The translations under genes were made by a program, and so were the position numbers. DNA of 64,000 nucleotides from Oleiharenicola lentus (GTDB lineage Bacteria > Verrucomicrobiota > Verrucomicrobiia > Opitutales > Opitutaceae), in NCBI RefSeq assembly GCF_004118375.1, contig NZ_SDHX01000001.1, positions 2,545,693-2,609,692 on the forward strand. Reading direction: 5' to 3'. Under the pieces are notes generated by a model. It was not told the origin of the DNA. It made no database searches and was given only the letters and a program-made list of their open reading frames with translations. Below, piece by piece: positions 26,915-34,921 of the stretch; positions within the stretch are counted from its first letter, which is position 1; each line of letters opens with the position of its first letter.

Positions 26915-27519
26915 TTCCAGCTGAAGATAAACCCGGGGTTCGCCGCCGTGTCCCCTGGGACGGGCGCGTAGAATATCACGCCGGCCCGGATGCCGGTCGG
27001 GGGAAAATCCGCGGCGCCCGGGGTCAGTCCGCCGACCGCCGGTAGCGTGGTGAAATCGGTGCCTTCCTTGATCACGCCGTCGAGGTCGCGGTCGGTCAGC
27101 ACGGCCAGCGCCGTGTTTTCAAAAGCGTCGCGGACCAACCCCGCCGCATCCAGTTCGCCCTCGCCGAAGAGGTGCAGCGCGAGGAGTTTTCGATTTTGCT
27201 GCGCCGCTGCGTCCGTGGGTGCCAGCGCCGAGCCATCGCGCTTTCGCGCGGCCAGCAGGTCGTGAAACAGGTGGTCGGTCGGCGTGACACCGCCGTTCAC
27301 CAGCCCGCTCGCGTCAAACGCCGGATAGTAGCCATACTCGGCGCGGAACGACTCGATTGCCGCCGTCCATTGCGCGAACTGCACCTTCGTCTTGGCCTTG
27401 CCCGCCGAACGCCGGGCGGCGCCGAACGCCGGGAAGATCAAGGCCGCCAGCAGGCCGATGAGTGCGATGACCGCCAGCAACTCGAGCAGCGTGAATGCAG
27501 CATGGCCGCGGGTTCTCAT
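26911..27519 (-). CDS. GspG-like pseudopilin (second copy)
   Basis: Protein of 202 residues from ATG 27519, four-base overlaps on both sides. Leader MRTRGHAA then FTLLELLAVIALIGLLAALI, followed by FGAARRSAGKAKTKVQFAQW and a FRAEYGYYP segment that recalls the GspG turn (Y..G.YP). It is longer than typical GspG (about 140 residues) because of an insertion with an Asp-rich stretch (LTDRDLDGVIKEG) that might bind calcium, as in GspG. Likely a major or alternative pseudopilin. Confidence 0.75.
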   Translation of the reverse strand: MRTRGHAAFTLLELLAVIALIGLLAALIFPAFGAARRSAGKAKTKVQFAQWTAAIESFRAEYGYYPAFDASGLVNGGVTPTDHLFHDLLAARKRDGSALAPTDAAAQQNRKLLALHLFGEGELDAAGLVRDAFENTALAVLTDRDLDGVIKEGTDFTTLPAVGGLTPGAADFPPTGIRAGVIFYAPVPGDTAANPGFIFSWK

Positions 27520-28067
27520 GGTTGATCGGCGTAAAGATTGTCGGCGTTGCCCGACGCGCTGCGGTCAGGAAATCCACCGGCCGTGAGTGACGTGGTGTCC
27601 GTTCCATCGGGCCCGGCTGAATGGAGCACAGGCGCTGAGTTGGTCCACGGAGCCTGCGATTTGTAGGCGTAGCGATAAGGCCGGCCCCACGGATCAAGCA
27701 GCACGGCCGAATCATCGGTGAAAGGGTCACGCGCGTCTGCGGTCTGAAGTCGCGCGACTTCGACAAAAGCGCGACTCGTGATTACCTGATGATCCGGTCC
27801 GCGCTTCCCGATGAGGGCCTGAAGCAGCCGTGCGGGTTCATCCGTGCGCGGGTAGTCACCATGGGCGAGGCGGTAGGCATCGAGCGCAGCGGCGAGCGCG
27901 GTCAACTCCGCCCGTGCCCGGCTTGCCTTGCCGGCATCCGAGGCCCGCCGGCCCGCCCCGAGCACCAAGCCCGTAAGAATCGCGATCAGGCCGATTACCA
28001 CCAGCAGCTCCAGCAACGTGAACGCTCCGCGGGAGCGGGCCGGGCGAAGCTGGGCGGACAGGGACAT
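27516..28067 (-). CDS. GspG-like pseudopilin (first gene of operon)
   Basis: Protein of 183 residues from ATG 28067. Leader ends RGA, then FTLLELLVVIGLIAILTGLV with Glu5. Clear GspG features: LAAALDAYRLAHGDYPRTDE, and DPWGRPYRYAYKSQ, the conserved DPWGxPY turn of major pseudopilins. First gene of the six-gene run read leftward; a weak hairpin terminator for the acs gene lies upstream (28087-28114), so a promoter must sit in the short gap of about 50 bases. Confidence 0.82.
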   Translation of the reverse strand: MSLSAQLRPARSRGAFTLLELLVVIGLIAILTGLVLGAGRRASDAGKASRARAELTALAAALDAYRLAHGDYPRTDEPARLLQALIGKRGPDHQVITSRAFVEVARLQTADARDPFTDDSAVLLDPWGRPYRYAYKSQAPWTNSAPVLHSAGPDGTDTTSLTAGGFPDRSASGNADNLYADQP

Positions 28068-28086
28068 GGGCCTGGGGGAGCGGAAA

Positions 28087-28114
28087 GGAAGCCGGCGGGC
28101 CCGCGCCGGCTTCC
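28087..28114 (-). terminator. Hairpin after acs, weak T tract
   Basis: Arms ggaagccggc (28087-28096) and gccggcttcc (28105-28114) with an 8-base loop; on the minus strand it is followed by ctttcc, a poor T-tract. It sits 11 bases after the acs stop and before the pseudopilin operon. Confidence 0.55.
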
Positions 28115-28124
28115 GAGGTAAGGG

Positions 28125-30083
28125 TTATTCTTCGCTCTGCAGCGCAGCGATGACGGAGAAGTCCTCGAGCGTGGTGGTGTCGCCCTTGACCGAACCGGAG
28201 GTGGCCAGCTCCTTGAGGAGGCGACGCATGATTTTTCCGGAACGGGTCTTGGGCAGACCGGCGGCGAAGCGCACTTGGTCGGGCTTCGCGAGTGAACCGA
28301 TCTCCTTGCCGACGTGGGCGCGCAGGACCTCCTTGAGCTCCTCGCTGGCGGCCTGGCCGGACTTGAGGGTCACGAAGACCACGAGCGACTGGCCCTTGAG
28401 TTCATCGGGGCGGCCCACCGCGGCGGCCTCGGCGACGGCCGGGTGCGAGACGAGCGCGCTCTCCACCTCGGCGGTGCCGATGCGGTGACCGGAGACATTC
28501 AGCACGTCGTCGATGCGGCCGATGACCCAGAAGTAGCCGTCCTTGTCCTGCCGGGCGCCGTCGCCGGTGAAGTAGTAGTGCGGGTGCTTCGGGAACTCGG
28601 AGAAGTAGGCCTTCTTGAAGCGCTCGTCGTCGCCCCAGAGCGTGCGGAGCATCGACGGCCAGGGCTGCGTAAGCACGAACTTGCCGCCGGAGTTGCGCGG
28701 CACCTCGTTGCCGTCGGAGTCCACGACCATCGGCTTCACGCCGAAGAACGGCAGCGTGGCCGAGCCGGGCTTGGTCGGCGTCACGCCGGGCAACGGCGTG
28801 ACCATGATCGAGCCGGTTTCGGTCTGCCACCAGGTGTCCACAATCGGGCACTTCTTTTTGCCGATCATCTTGTGATACCACATCCAGGCCTCGGGGTTGA
28901 TGGGCTCGCCGACGGAGCCGAGCAGACGCAGCGAGTCGAGACGGTGACGCAGCACGTAGTTGTCGCCCCAGCGCATGAACGCGCGGATGGCGGTCGGCGC
29001 CGTATAGAGGATGGTCAGGCCGTGGCGGTCGATCATCTGCCAGAAACGGTCCGGCTCCGGCTGGTTCGGCGCCCCCTCGTAGAGGAAGACGGTCGAGCCG
29101 TTCGAGAGCAGGCCATAGACGACGTAGCTGTGGCCGGTGATCCAACCGATGTCGGCCGAGCAGAAATAGCGGTCGTTTTCCTTGAGATCGAAAACGTAGT
29201 GCGAGCTGAGCTTCGCGCCGAGCAGGTAGCCGGCGGAGGTGTGGAGCACGCCCTTGGGTTTTCCGGTGGAGCCGGAGGTGTAGAGAATGAAGAGCGGATG
29301 CTCGGAATCGAAGGCCTTTGCGTCGTGGTAATTCGGCGCGCCTTCCCAGGCTTCCTTCCACCAGACGTCGCGGCCCTCGACCATCGTGACCGGATTGCCG
29401 CAGCGTTTGACGACGACGACGCTGTGCACGCAGGGCGCGCCGGCGATGGCCTTGTCCACGTTGGTCTTCAGCTCGATGACCTTGCCGCGGCGCCAACCGC
29501 CGTCGGCGGTGATGACGAGCTTGGCCTGACAGTCATTGATGCGGTCCTTCAGCGCCTCGGGGCTGAACCCGCCGAACACGACGGTGTGCACCGCACCGAT
29601 GCGTGCGCAGGCGAGCATCGCGATGACGGCCTCGGGGATCATCGGCATGTAGATGGCGATGCGGTCGCCGGACTTGATGCCGAGGTTCTCGAGGAAATGC
29701 GCCATGCGGCACACATGGAAGTGGAGCTGACGGTAAGTGATCGTGCGGACATCGCCCGGCTCACCCTCGAAGATCAGCGCGGCCTTGTTCTCGCGGGCCG
29801 TGCCGAGGTGGCGGTCGAGGCAGTTCTCGGAAACGTTTAACTTTCCGCCCAGGAACCACTTGGCATGCGGCGGCTTCCACTGGAGAACCTTCTTGAACGG
29901 CTTGCGCCAGACGAGGTGCTCCTTGGCCTGTTTGTCCCAAAATTTCTCTGGAGCGTTGACAGACTCGGCGTAGAGCCTACGGTAAGTGGCGAAACTGCCA
30001 AGGTTTGCTTGGTTCTTGAATTCAGCCGATGGTTTGAAAATCCGGCTTTCGCGAGACACCGAGGTAATCGTTTGGTCCGTCAC
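28125..30083 (-). CDS. acs: Acetyl-CoA synthetase
   Basis: Protein of 652 residues from GTG 30083, preceded by a good ribosome site (agaggag). Adenylate-forming signatures: [20 protein letters not shown] (A3), WWQTETGS (A5), [20 protein letters not shown] (A7), [20 protein letters not shown] (A8) and [11 protein letters not shown] (A10) with the Lys that is acetylated in many bacteria. Length equals E. coli Acs (652). It converts acetate, CoA and ATP to acetyl-CoA in the cytoplasm, for growth on acetate or reclaiming overflow acetate. Divergent from rho across about 115 bases. Confidence 0.97.
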   Translation of the reverse strand: MTDQTITSVSRESRIFKPSAEFKNQANLGSFATYRRLYAESVNAPEKFWDKQAKEHLVWRKPFKKVLQWKPPHAKWFLGGKLNVSENCLDRHLGTARENKAALIFEGEPGDVRTITYRQLHFHVCRMAHFLENLGIKSGDRIAIYMPMIPEAVIAMLACARIGAVHTVVFGGFSPEALKDRINDCQAKLVITADGGWRRGKVIELKTNVDKAIAGAPCVHSVVVVKRCGNPVTMVEGRDVWWKEAWEGAPNYHDAKAFDSEHPLFILYTSGSTGKPKGVLHTSAGYLLGAKLSSHYVFDLKENDRYFCSADIGWITGHSYVVYGLLSNGSTVFLYEGAPNQPEPDRFWQMIDRHGLTILYTAPTAIRAFMRWGDNYVLRHRLDSLRLLGSVGEPINPEAWMWYHKMIGKKKCPIVDTWWQTETGSIMVTPLPGVTPTKPGSATLPFFGVKPMVVDSDGNEVPRNSGGKFVLTQPWPSMLRTLWGDDERFKKAYFSEFPKHPHYYFTGDGARQDKDGYFWVIGRIDDVLNVSGHRIGTAEVESALVSHPAVAEAAAVGRPDELKGQSLVVFVTLKSGQAASEELKEVLRAHVGKEIGSLAKPDQVRFAAGLPKTRSGKIMRRLLKELATSGSVKGDTTTLEDFSVIAALQSEE

Positions 30084-30200
30084 AAGTTTCTCCTCTAAGT
30101 TTTTATTGGGGGTTGAAGCTAAGCGTTTTCAGCAATGCCCCCGACGGATTGCACGGTCAAGCCCGCGCAGTGTCCACTCCACCCGTTTTTGATTTTTTGT

Positions 30201-31385
30201 ATGGATAAAGAAAACCCGCCCGCCGCTCCGGCTCCCGCCCAGGCGCAGGCTCCCTCCCCCGCTCCGGCGCAGCCGGAAAACACGATCCGTGTCGAAGGCA
30301 TCCTCGACATCGACAACAGCCGCAACGGGCAGTTGTTGGATCTGAACAAATTTGGCAAACGCCGCCCCACGGACCCCTTTGTGCCCCGCGAGCTCATCCG
30401 CCGCTTTCACCTCCAGCAGGGCAGCATCATCACGGCCACGGCCACGCCCGACCCGCGCTTCCCCAACCCGAAGATCCGTTTCATCGAGAAGGTGGACGGC
30501 CTCGACATCGACGAGCGCCGCCGCAAGACCGAATTCGCCAACCTCACCACGATCACGCCCGAGGAGCAGATCAAGCTCGAGCTGAAGGACGGCCGCATGA
30601 CCACCCGCGTCATGGACCTCTTCGCCCCGATCGGCAAGGGCACCCGCGGACTCATCGTCGCCCCGCCCCGCACCGGCAAGACCACCTACCTCCGCGACAT
30701 CGCGCTCGGCGTCCTCCAGAACCATCCCGAGTGCCACGTCATGATTCTGCTCGTGGACGAACGCCCCGAGGAGGTCACCGACTTCAAGCGCAGCGTCCCT
30801 GCCGAGGTCTGGGCCTCGTCCAACGACGACCCGGTTGAAAACCACATCCGCATCTCCGACCTCTGCATCGAGCGCGCCAAGCGCCTCGTCGAGGCCGGCA
30901 AGGACGTGGTCCTGCTCATCGACTCCCTCACCCGCCTCGCCCGCGCGCACAACACCGCCAAGAACTCCGGCCGCACCGGCACCGGCGGCTTGGACGTCCG
31001 CGCCCTCGAAAAGCCCCGCCAGCTCTTCGCCGCGGCGCGCAACACCGAGGACGGCGGCAGCCTCACCATCATCGCCTCCATCCTGGTCGAAACCGGCTCC
31101 CGCATGGACGACGTCATCTTCCAGGAATTCAAGGGCACCGGCAACATGGAGCTCGTCCTCGACCGCAAGGCCGCCGAGATGCGCATCTGGCCCGCCGTCA
31201 ACATCCAGTCCTCCGGCACCCGCAAGGAGGAGCTGCTGATCAGCGACCCGAAGACCCTTGAGGGCATCCACTTCTTCCGCCGCGCCCTCGTGCAGCAGAA
31301 GATCGAGGAAGCCACCGACACCATGGTTACCCGTCTGGGCAAGACCAAGACGAACGCCGAGTTCATCAAACTCATCGTAAAGTAA
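30201..31385 (+). CDS. rho: Transcription termination factor Rho
   Basis: Protein of 394 residues from ATG 30201; an ATG at 30135 is possible. A Pro/Ala-rich N-terminal stretch (about 25 residues) precedes the RNA-binding domain (VEGILDIDNSRNGQLLDLNK, FVPRELIRRFHLQQG). Motor domain: Walker A GLIVAPPRTGKTTYLRDIA, Walker B VVLLIDSLTRLARAHN, Q-loop LTIIASILVETGSRMDDVIF and the R-loop region NMELVLDRKAAEMRIWPAVN. Rho is a hexameric RNA-dependent ATPase that ends transcription. The start lacks a strong Shine-Dalgarno. Many genes here lack intrinsic terminators, consistent with Rho use. Confidence 0.96.
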   Translation: MDKENPPAAPAPAQAQAPSPAPAQPENTIRVEGILDIDNSRNGQLLDLNKFGKRRPTDPFVPRELIRRFHLQQGSIITATATPDPRFPNPKIRFIEKVDGLDIDERRRKTEFANLTTITPEEQIKLELKDGRMTTRVMDLFAPIGKGTRGLIVAPPRTGKTTYLRDIALGVLQNHPECHVMILLVDERPEEVTDFKRSVPAEVWASSNDDPVENHIRISDLCIERAKRLVEAGKDVVLLIDSLTRLARAHNTAKNSGRTGTGGLDVRALEKPRQLFAAARNTEDGGSLTIIASILVETGSRMDDVIFQEFKGTGNMELVLDRKAAEMRIWPAVNIQSSGTRKEELLISDPKTLEGIHFFRRALVQQKIEEATDTMVTRLGKTKTNAEFIKLIVK

Positions 31386-31440
31386 CCAACTTCGCCCTTG
31401 CCCGTCCCCCTTTCCAACCGCCAACCTGCCCGTTCTCCGC

Positions 31441-33198
31441 ATGAATAGTTTCTCCGAGCAATGTCTCGACATGGCCCGCTCAATGCTGGCCCACAACCTG
31501 GATTCCATCAACGCCGACGGCACCGTCACGCCGGTCGGCTCCGAGACCTCCCGCTCCGACGAACCCGGTCACGTCGCCTTCGCCCTCGGCGAATACTACC
31601 GCGCCACCGGCGAGACCACCCTCAAGGGCTACGACCTCATCGACCTGACGGCCCGCTGCGTCACCGCCCAGGCCTTCACCGAGCCCGCCCACGAGAACGG
31701 CCTCGCCTACGCCGCCCTCGGCCTCCTGTCCTTCGGCCCCTCCAAGGAGCGCAACGCCGTCTGGGAACGCCTGGTCGAGGAAACCCGCGAGCGCCTCGAC
31801 AAGCTCCTGCTCACCCGCAGCGACTACGACAATTACTGGCAGGCCTTCAACATCGCCAAGGCCGTCTGCCGCTACAGCCTCGGCCTCTCCAAGAAGGACG
31901 AAACCTCGCGCCTCATCGAGCGCATGGTCGAGCGCATCGAGCAGACCAGCTCCTCCGGCTTCTTCGACGACGCGGAAAAGGGCTTCGGCGGCCACTTCAA
32001 CCTCTACGGCGTGATGACCCTCGCGTTCACGCGCTCGGCCCTCCAGCTCCACGCCAACTCCGCCCTCCGCGAGCGCAAGCTCCCCACCCTCCGCACCTAC
32101 GCCGAGAAATACATCAAGATGATGCCCGACATGGTGCGCGCCGACGGCCTCGGCTGGGCTTACGGCCGCTCCGCCGGCGCCTACGGCCAGATGCACTGCA
32201 TCACCCTCATCCTGCAGGGGCTGCGTGACGGCTGGATTCCCGACGACCAGAAGAACAAGTATTTCGATATCCTGCGCCGGCTGTTCTACTACTTCTTCCA
32301 CACCTACCTCGACCAGGAGCACGGATTTCTCGACATCCGCGACGACGAGCGCACCGCCTATGCTTCGCACACCACGCGCATGGCGAACTTCGACGCCGCC
32401 CGCTACCTCTGCCAGTGGTCGCGTCTCGCGAAGACCGTCTCCATGCCCGACAACGTCAAGGCCGAGCCGGCCCGCACCAGCGGCCGCTTCGTGATCTTCG
32501 ACAAGTCCAACCGCAAGGAGCAGGGCCTCTTCCTCTACCGCGACGCCGAGTCCGGCCTGCACGTCCAGATCCCGCTCGTCAGCTCCGGCACCGACTGCAC
32601 CGCCGACAACCTCGCGTTCCCGCACTGCCCCGGAGTCTTCGACTGGCCGAACAACGTCTATCTGCCGATCATGCTCCCCGAGCTGACCTTCGGCGAACAC
32701 GTCACCCTGCCCGCCTTCTACGGCCAGAAGTGCGTGACCGGTCTCGGCCTCAAGAACTCGTTCTACTTCCGGTATGAGCAGCCCGAGCTGATCAACATCA
32801 AGGAAGAACTCGCCCGCGGCATCGGCAGCGTGAAGGTCCAGTGGACCTTCACCGGCAGCAAGATCACCGGCGACTTCGCCTACACGGTCAAAAACCAGGT
32901 GCAGCTCGACAAGTTCCGCATGTCTCTCGTCATCGGCGCCCCGCACTCCCGCTACCGTATGGGCAGCTCGCCCGCCCTCGGCGCGCAGGGGCACCGCTGC
33001 TCGGTGCTCAAGGACGACTTCCACGCCAACTGGGCCGAGACGGAGACCGTCACCGCCGACCCGGTTTACAAGACAAACTTCGGCAAGCTGCACTACGTGC
33101 AGACCTTCGTTCGCGATCACCCGCTGATCATGCGCCCCGGGCAGGTTTACCGCCTGACGGTCGCCTTCGATCCGGATCTGACTCTGGTCGAGGCTTGA
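31441..33198 (+). CDS. Uncharacterised (alpha/alpha)-toroid-like protein
   Basis: Protein of 585 residues, 56 bases after rho. No signal peptide. The first 340 residues are helical with repeated hairpins (HVAFALGEYYRATGETTLKG, NYWQAFNIAKAVCRYSLGLS, YGRSAGAYGQMHCITLILQG), the look of an (alpha/alpha)6 toroid as in polysaccharide lyases and heparinase-like proteins. The last 240 residues are beta-rich (VKVQWTFTGSKITGDFAYTV), as in the beta-sandwich following such toroids. A cytoplasmic glycan-processing enzyme is possible but I recognise no catalytic motif. A clear terminator follows. Confidence 0.7.
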   Translation: MNSFSEQCLDMARSMLAHNLDSINADGTVTPVGSETSRSDEPGHVAFALGEYYRATGETTLKGYDLIDLTARCVTAQAFTEPAHENGLAYAALGLLSFGPSKERNAVWERLVEETRERLDKLLLTRSDYDNYWQAFNIAKAVCRYSLGLSKKDETSRLIERMVERIEQTSSSGFFDDAEKGFGGHFNLYGVMTLAFTRSALQLHANSALRERKLPTLRTYAEKYIKMMPDMVRADGLGWAYGRSAGAYGQMHCITLILQGLRDGWIPDDQKNKYFDILRRLFYYFFHTYLDQEHGFLDIRDDERTAYASHTTRMANFDAARYLCQWSRLAKTVSMPDNVKAEPARTSGRFVIFDKSNRKEQGLFLYRDAESGLHVQIPLVSSGTDCTADNLAFPHCPGVFDWPNNVYLPIMLPELTFGEHVTLPAFYGQKCVTGLGLKNSFYFRYEQPELINIKEELARGIGSVKVQWTFTGSKITGDFAYTVKNQVQLDKFRMSLVIGAPHSRYRMGSSPALGAQGHRCSVLKDDFHANWAETETVTADPVYKTNFGKLHYVQTFVRDHPLIMRPGQVYRLTVAFDPDLTLVEA

Positions 33199-33208
33199 GA
33201 AACTTTGC

Positions 33209-33238
33209 AACGGCGCTCCATGAGCGCCGTTTCTTTTT
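33209..33238 (+). terminator. Rho-independent terminator
   Basis: Arms cggcgctc (33211-33218) and gagcgccg (33222-33229), three-base loop, then tttcttttt. Begins 10 bases after the stop of the toroid-like protein gene and faces the convergent polyphosphate phosphotransferase gene. Confidence 0.88.
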
Positions 33239-33267
33239 GCAGGGATGGCGGCGAGCCGGGACCGCGG

Positions 33268-34743
33268 TTACAGCTTCATCGCCGCCTCGATCGCGCGACT
33301 GGCCGAGCGCAGCACTTCCAATCGGGCAAACCGTTTGTTGTCGGCCGGCACCAGTTGCCACGGCGCGTTCGGCCGGTCCGTCAGTGCGAGCATGTCGCCG
33401 ACGGCAATCTCGTAGGCCGCACGCTGGCGGCGGTTGCGCCAGTCTTCGTCGTTCAGCTTGTGCCGTTTGTGCGGCGTGGTCTCGCGTTCCCGGAAGCGGC
33501 GCAGCTGCTCCTCGTGCGACACGTGCAGCCAATACTTCAGCACGATCGTCCCATGCTCGGTCAACTGGCGTTCAAAATCGTTGATCTCCCCGTAGGCCCG
33601 GCGCCACTCGTCCTTGCGGCAAAAGCCCTCCACCCGCTCCACCAGCACCCGGCCGTACCAGGAGCGGTCGAAGATCGCGAGCCGGCCGTTCCGCGGCACG
33701 TCGCGCCAGAACCGCCAGAGGTAATGTGCGTGCTTCTCCTCCGGCGTGGGCTTGGCCACGGGGATGACGCTGTAGTCGCGGGGATCGATCGCGCTGGTCA
33801 GGCGGCGGATCGCCCCGCCCTTGCCCGCCGCATCCCAGCCTTCGAAAACCAGCACAATGGACCGGTCCGCCCCGAGCGCGGTGCGCACGGCGCGGTTCAG
33901 CCGCCCCAGCCATTTCTCGCGGAGGCTGCCGTAATCTTTTTCGGAAAGCTCCTGGTCGAGCGGCAGCGCGTTGAGCCGGCGCAGCCCGGCCGGACGCAGC
34001 GGGGTCAGCTTCTTGGGCGCCTTGGCCCGGGGCAGCCGCGCGAGGCGTTTCTTCTGCTCGGCGAAACGCTTCAGCAGCAGCTGGCCGACGGCCAGGTCCC
34101 GCGCCCGCTCATCCTCGGCGTCGATCAAATGCCAGCGGGCCCCGGGCCGGTCGGTTTTCTCGCGGATCAGCCGGGCGGTCTTGTCGAGCCGGTCATAGAT
34201 GCGGTGGTGATGCCAGTCCTCCTCGGTCACGCGCCAGGCGGTCGCCGGATCGGCGCGCAGCGTGCGGAGGCGCCGGCCCTGGGCCTCCTTCGAAAGATGC
34301 AGCCACACTTTCACGATGAGCGTGCCGCCGTCGGCGAGCAGCGCCTCATAATCCCTGATCCTCTCCGCCTCGTCGGCCACATGCCGCAGCGCACGCCGGT
34401 TGCGCGCCTCTTCGCGCAGGGTTTCGGTATACCACGAGCCGGCGTAGAGGCCGATGCGGCCCATTCCCGGCAAACTGCGCCAGAACCGCCACTGCTGCGG
34501 GTGCGCCCGTTCGTTGTCGGTCGGCGGATGATACGAAAACGTCTCCACGCCCCGCGGGTCGAGCCACTCGGCCAGCTTGTTGAGCAGGGTGCCGCGCCCC
34601 GCGCCCTCCGGTCCGGCCAGGATGAGCAGCACCTTGAAGGGCACCTGCTTGAGCTCGAGCTGAAGCTGCAGGAGGTCCGCCCGGAGCCGGTCGGCCCGGG
34701 CCTGATAGACGCGCTTGGGCAGCCGCTGCTTCGCCTTGGCCAT
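33268..34743 (-). CDS. Two-domain PPK2: polyphosphate:AMP phosphotransferase
   Basis: Protein of 491 residues from ATG 34743. Two tandem PPK2 domains. The second (about 290-491) has the complete set: Walker A EGWDAAGKGGAIRRL, lid DPRDYSV, HYLWRFWRDVP and Walker B IFDRSWYGRVLVERVEG. The first (about 30-250) keeps related folds (GPEGAGRGTLLNKLAEWLDP, QWRFWRSLPGMGRIG) but has AGSWYTE where DRSWYGR is expected, so it is probably catalytically weak or structural. Such fused class II PPK2 (PAP) use polyphosphate to turn AMP into ADP. Divergent from ppk1, 178 bases apart. Confidence 0.9.
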   Translation of the reverse strand: MAKAKQRLPKRVYQARADRLRADLLQLQLELKQVPFKVLLILAGPEGAGRGTLLNKLAEWLDPRGVETFSYHPPTDNERAHPQQWRFWRSLPGMGRIGLYAGSWYTETLREEARNRRALRHVADEAERIRDYEALLADGGTLIVKVWLHLSKEAQGRRLRTLRADPATAWRVTEEDWHHHRIYDRLDKTARLIREKTDRPGARWHLIDAEDERARDLAVGQLLLKRFAEQKKRLARLPRAKAPKKLTPLRPAGLRRLNALPLDQELSEKDYGSLREKWLGRLNRAVRTALGADRSIVLVFEGWDAAGKGGAIRRLTSAIDPRDYSVIPVAKPTPEEKHAHYLWRFWRDVPRNGRLAIFDRSWYGRVLVERVEGFCRKDEWRRAYGEINDFERQLTEHGTIVLKYWLHVSHEEQLRRFRERETTPHKRHKLNDEDWRNRRQRAAYEIAVGDMLALTDRPNAPWQLVPADNKRFARLEVLRSASRAIEAAMKL

Positions 34744-34921
34744 GCGGCAAAAATGGCGGCGATTCCCGGGCAATGTCGAGACGCCGCTGGCGATCCACCG
34801 GTGGATTCCGTGATTTGTGTCGGGAATGTTAATTCTCGGTCGCCCCTCGGCTTTTGCGTTGGTTCCCAAACCGGCTAGGCTAGGTTTTCCTCCTTACCGG
34901 ATCGCCCTCCGGCCCTTCTCC

